Part shown: positions 60,943 to 64,000 of the stretch, piece after piece
Numbering within the stretch: position 1 is the first letter of the stretch
Layout of the letters: each line of letters begins with the position of its first letter
Assembly (NCBI GenBank): GCA_027886175.1
Contig: JAJNNQ010000026.1
Coordinates: forward strand, 26,554,001-26,618,000
Reading direction: 5' to 3'
Origin: Phylloscopus collybita
Taxonomy: Eukaryota; Chordata; Aves; Passeriformes; Phylloscopidae
Length of the DNA stretch: 64,000 nucleotides
The notes under the pieces: generated by a model
The model's input: the letters and a program-made list of their open reading frames with translations, nothing else
Databases searched by the model: none
Told to the model about the DNA's origin: nothing
Made by a program: the position numbers and the translations under genes

Positions 60943-61031
60943 CTTGAGAAACCCTATTTTCAGCCTACTTTTGCAGACAGATTCATGTATAATTTTTTTT
61001 ATTACTGTAATCCAAGATGGACAGTAAATAG
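60943..61031 (-). repeat. Inverted duplication, left arm
   Basis: 89 bp that match the reverse complement of 61936-62024 without gaps; I count 17 mismatches (about 81% identity). The best-kept block reads TTTTGCAGACAGATT. The translation of this arm on the minus strand (V-C-K-S-R-L-K-I-G-F-L-K) mirrors that of the other arm on the plus strand (V-C-K-N-R-L-E-I-G-F-L-K), which is how it was noticed; this is a by-product of DNA similarity, with no coding evidence. The family is unknown to me. Confidence 0.85.
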
Positions 61032-61935
61032 CAGAATTCACACACACTCTATCTGTTACTTTGTCACATTTCTACAAGGTGGTGAGCATTAATGCATGGA
61101 GAAAGGTAATTGTTTTCCCTGAAGGGTGTTGCATAATTTTAAGCTTGGGTTCAGTTTAGTTTTTTTTCATGAAAGCAAAAGATATCAACACTCTTATGAA
61201 AAGGAGAGGCTCTTCACTTTGTGCTGTGAGAGCACATGATGGATCCTGGAAGTGGAGCTTGATGACAGAAAATTAAGAAGAATTAAATCTGTTTGATCTG
61301 ATTCTAGTCAGAATTTTATTGAAATCAAATAAAATCTGTGAATCATTGTGTCCTGAACCTAAAAATTCTGTAGGAAACACAGAATTCTGGAACTTATTTC
61401 CTTCTTTTGTGGTTCAGGTACTCTAAGAAGATACAAATTTTGTATTAGTTGGGATTCAAGGATCAGCTGGTTCAGATCAGCTTAAAAGAAACTTCTGTGT
61501 CTGGTTCAGCAAAAATCCCAAAACCTTGCTCTGTTTATGTTGTCCATCTGATGTTGTGAGATAACATAGAGGACCCATAATACAACTGAGTCCATCCAGT
61601 TGTGAACCCATGTGAGTTTTGCATATCTGATATGTCCACAATATTGGATGCAAATTTTTCAGAGATGTGCAGCAGACAGATATAAGTCAGTAAACTTGAG
61701 ATGGAACATAGTTGATATCACCTTAAAAATAAAGGCACTTAATTATTTAGTTATGTATTTTTACTACTGTCACTTCAGTTATAAAAAGCTGCATGTTTTT
61801 AGATATAAACCTCCAATACAAAATATAATGGCTTCGGAAGCTTCATATTCCTTTTGGTTTTACTGTGCAGACTAAGCAAATCAGAAAAGTGGAACACGAC
61901 TTTTGTTATTACATTTAGAACATGTTATTTCCTTT
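61032..61935. other. 904-bp interior between the inverted arms
   Basis: AT-rich, with no transposase or other domain in any frame that I can recognise (the 87-codon frame at 61612-61875 has none). If the arms are terminal inverted repeats, this would be a non-autonomous interior. If they are two independent copies of a dispersed repeat, it is simply unrelated DNA. Confidence 0.5.
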
Positions 61936-62024
61936 CTGTTTTCTTTCCATCTTGGGTTACCATTATAAAGGAAATGATAGACAAATCTGTCTGCAAAAAT
62001 AGGCTGGAAATAGGCTTTCTCAAA
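61936..62024 (+). repeat. Inverted duplication, right arm
   Basis: Counterpart of 60943-61031 in opposite orientation, about 81% identical over 89 ungapped positions. Beyond 62024 a 'cttgtggtttctattttgaa' stretch (62047-62066) loosely recalls the reverse of 60870-60890, suggesting the homology may extend outwards with gaps. Confidence 0.85.
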
Positions 62025-62170
62025 AAGATCTGGTTTGGCATTGTAACTTGTGGTTTCTATTTTGAATTCCTTTTAAAATAAGTAGAAATACTGTTGGTTT
62101 CCTGATAGGTAATACATAAAGGTCTTTTTAGATTATCACATACTAATGAATAAATAAACTCCTAAAAGTA

Positions 62171-62762
62171 TGTGTTGTGCTGGTGTTCATGTCTGCCTCT
62201 GGCTCACGAACAAAGCATAGAAAGACACAGAGATGTTCTCTGGCTATGTTGCAGATTCGTGCAGAAAGCAATGTTGATAATACAGAGATGTTTTCATTAT
62301 TGGTGAGCAGGGCTACACAGAGCTGAGGTCCTTTCTGCTTCCCACCACACCTCTCCGGCAAGTGGGCTGGGGGGAACAAACAGTTGGGAGGGGCCACACC
62401 AGCTGACCAAAGGGATGCTCCATACCGTATGATGTGGCCAACAATAAAAGCTCAGGAAGAGGGAGAGGAGGAAAGGGGATATTTGGAGTTCTGGCATTTG
62501 TCTTCCCAAGTAACTGTCACAAGTGGTGGGGCCCTGCTCTCCTGGAGATGAACACCTGCCTGCCTATGGGAAGCAGTGAATTAAATCCTTATTTTGCTTT
62601 GCTTTCATGTGCTACTTTTGCCTTATTAAACTGTCTTTATCTCAAACCACAAGTTTTCATGCTTTTATTTCTATTTTATTTCTATTCTCTCCTCTACCCC
62701 ATTGAAGAGGGAGTAAGTGAGCAGTTATGTACGGTTTAGCTGTCTATAGGGGTTAAACCACA
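62171..62762 (+). mobile_element. Solo LTR of an endogenous retrovirus
   Basis: About 590 bp. The left end is TGTGTTGTGCTGG and the right end GGGGTTAAACCACA; the first nine bases are near-complementary to the last nine. Internally it follows the common songbird LTR order: 'agcaatgttgataatacaga' near 62269, 'ccaaagggatgctccatacc' near 62407, a TATA-like AATAAAA at 62443-62449, 'tctcctggagatgaacacct', ATTAAA at 62625-62630, then 'ctgtctttatctcaaaccac' as R/U5. Flanks AAAAG(T) left and AAAAGG right are a probable, imperfect target duplication; the first ~70 bases are diverged, so the left edge is approximate. The 101-codon frame at 62434-62739 is not a gene. Confidence 0.83.
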
Positions 62763-64000
62763 AAAAGGTGTATATCCAACTGTCCGTAATATTCCAACTG
62801 GACAAATACCTGTGCCAGATGTGGATGCAAGGTAGCCATTCTGCTGAAACACCACAACAATTCCAGTGTAACAATTTTGTGAAGCACAAAAAGATATTAT
62901 ATACCTGCTCTGGCTCTCCATGTAATTGCTCTTACCTTTCTGAATCACTCTGCTTTCTTCTTATTAAATAATTAAAAAAAGGTCCTTTTTAGAAAATATT
63001 CTGTTACAGTTCTGTAGGATATGATTGACATTTGTTGATATGGAAATGAGAAGCATGATGTCATGCTTTGAGTTTATGGCGTGCCCACCAAAATCCTCAT
63101 GATTTACATTAGCCTACAGACAAGGAGAGATCCTGTCTTTCAAAGCACATCCATATTTTTAAAGGAATTTTGTGACCAACAGATAGGTTATAACACAAGA
63201 TAGGTAGTAAATATGCCAAACAAATTCTGCTAAGGTGGAGAAAAAAATTAATCTGAGCGATGCACTTGTTGAAGGAGCACTGTGTAGATAACTAATTTAA
63301 TAGCAAATATTCATGTCTGGACTCAGTATAAACTTGTATCAGTAAAATGGTATGCAGTTTTATCTGGTTCATTTTTGTAAAAATGTAGGTAACCTACCAA
63401 ATGCAGAGTGCCTGCAGATATTGAGGTCACCTCTGGGATGCAGCACTGCAACCGCTTCAGAATATGCTCCAGCACTTTACGGTTCTTCAGAGAGCAGCAT
63501 GTGAAGAAAAATGTTATATCCAGTTGAAACTGAGCCAAGAAAACAGAAATTACTTGTTTGAATCTCTTTCCTTCAGATGTTACCAACTCAGCATGATGGC
63601 ACATTTCACACTGAGAGAGCTTGTGTCATTGTAGAGTCAAAGGGAAAGGAATCATTGTCTGGCTTGTCAGCATTGCTTCAAGCTGTATGCATGATATTCC
63701 TTTGAGATTACTGATTCTGTTGCTAGCCAGACTCAACCTTTCTGAATTTATGAGATCTGACAGAAATGTAGTTTGAATGACATATCTGCAAGTTATTACT
63801 ATAAATTTCAGGAAAATAATGTGTCTAATTTCCACTTATTTCATTATGTTAACTGTTTCATACAGCTTCCAGAAAAAGTCATATAGATGTTTTACTCCTA
63901 AATCTGAAATAAGAACTGTTTTATTAGTCCTCACCAAAGTGCATTCAGATCATGGTGCCATGTTCTACCTGCCACTAGGGTTTCAAATTAGCTGGATCAC
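62763..64000. other. Unassigned DNA to the window end
   Basis: No gene or known repeat recognised. Frames at 63323-63604 (minus, 93 codons) and 63626-63835 (minus, 69 codons) have no domain. The sequence continues beyond the window. Confidence 0.55.

Noticed and set aside
62434..62739. Open frame of 101 codons
   Set aside because: Lies entirely in an LTR, downstream of its TATA-like word; no retroviral or host domain.
1..64000. CRISPR arrays, tRNA, rRNA or snRNA genes
   Set aside because: No regularly spaced direct repeats and no recognisable tRNA, rRNA, U6 or similar sequence was seen on either strand.

Overview
The window looks like vertebrate nuclear DNA from a bird, most probably a songbird. 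The evidence is the set of interspersed repeats: many 5'-truncated CR1 LINEs that end in the short ATTCTATG-type repeats typical of avian CR1, and several avian-type endogenous-retrovirus solo LTRs. I found no prokaryotic operons, CRISPR arrays or bacterial insertion sequences. The sequence between the repeats is AT-rich, poor in CpG and full of short homopolymers, as expected of intergenic or intronic DNA on a large chromosome.

I see no convincing protein-coding gene or exon of the host. The longest open frames (186 to 238 codons) lie inside or across transposable elements. The remaining frames are about 60 to 120 codons, show no domain I recognise, and are what chance gives in 64 kb.

Layout: 0-3.5 kb has a possible LTR remnant, an 11-bp tandem repeat, a 1.6-kb CR1 (+) and a short CR1 (-). 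3.5-18.3 kb is mostly unique AT-rich DNA with a CpG-dense patch at 14.5-14.75 kb, a 50-base T tract at 17.1 kb and a perfect 17-bp-arm hairpin at 17.25 kb. 18.3-25.5 kb is repeat-dense: a 1.2-kb CR1 (+), a CR1 (-) split by a 590-bp LTR, an ancient CR1 (+), and a CR1 (-) abutting another LTR. 25.5-33.7 kb holds an LTR-like GC-rich segment, two minus-strand LTRs of different families and an ancient CR1 piece. 33.7-52.8 kb is almost free of recognisable repeats. 52.8-56.5 kb holds three minus-strand CR1 fragments, one with endonuclease/linker sequence and an internal gap. 56.5-64 kb is unique DNA with an inverted duplication at 60.9-62.0 kb and an LTR at 62.2-62.8 kb.

The elements do not form a working system. 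They are dead insertions of different ages, and they allow relative dating: LTR inside CR1 at 21 kb, and ancient versus younger CR1 families. The structures I could not assign to a known family are the inverted duplication at 60.9-62.0 kb, the hairpin beside direct repeats at 17.2 kb, and the CpG patch at 14.5 kb. Family names rest on remembered consensus features, not on a database search.
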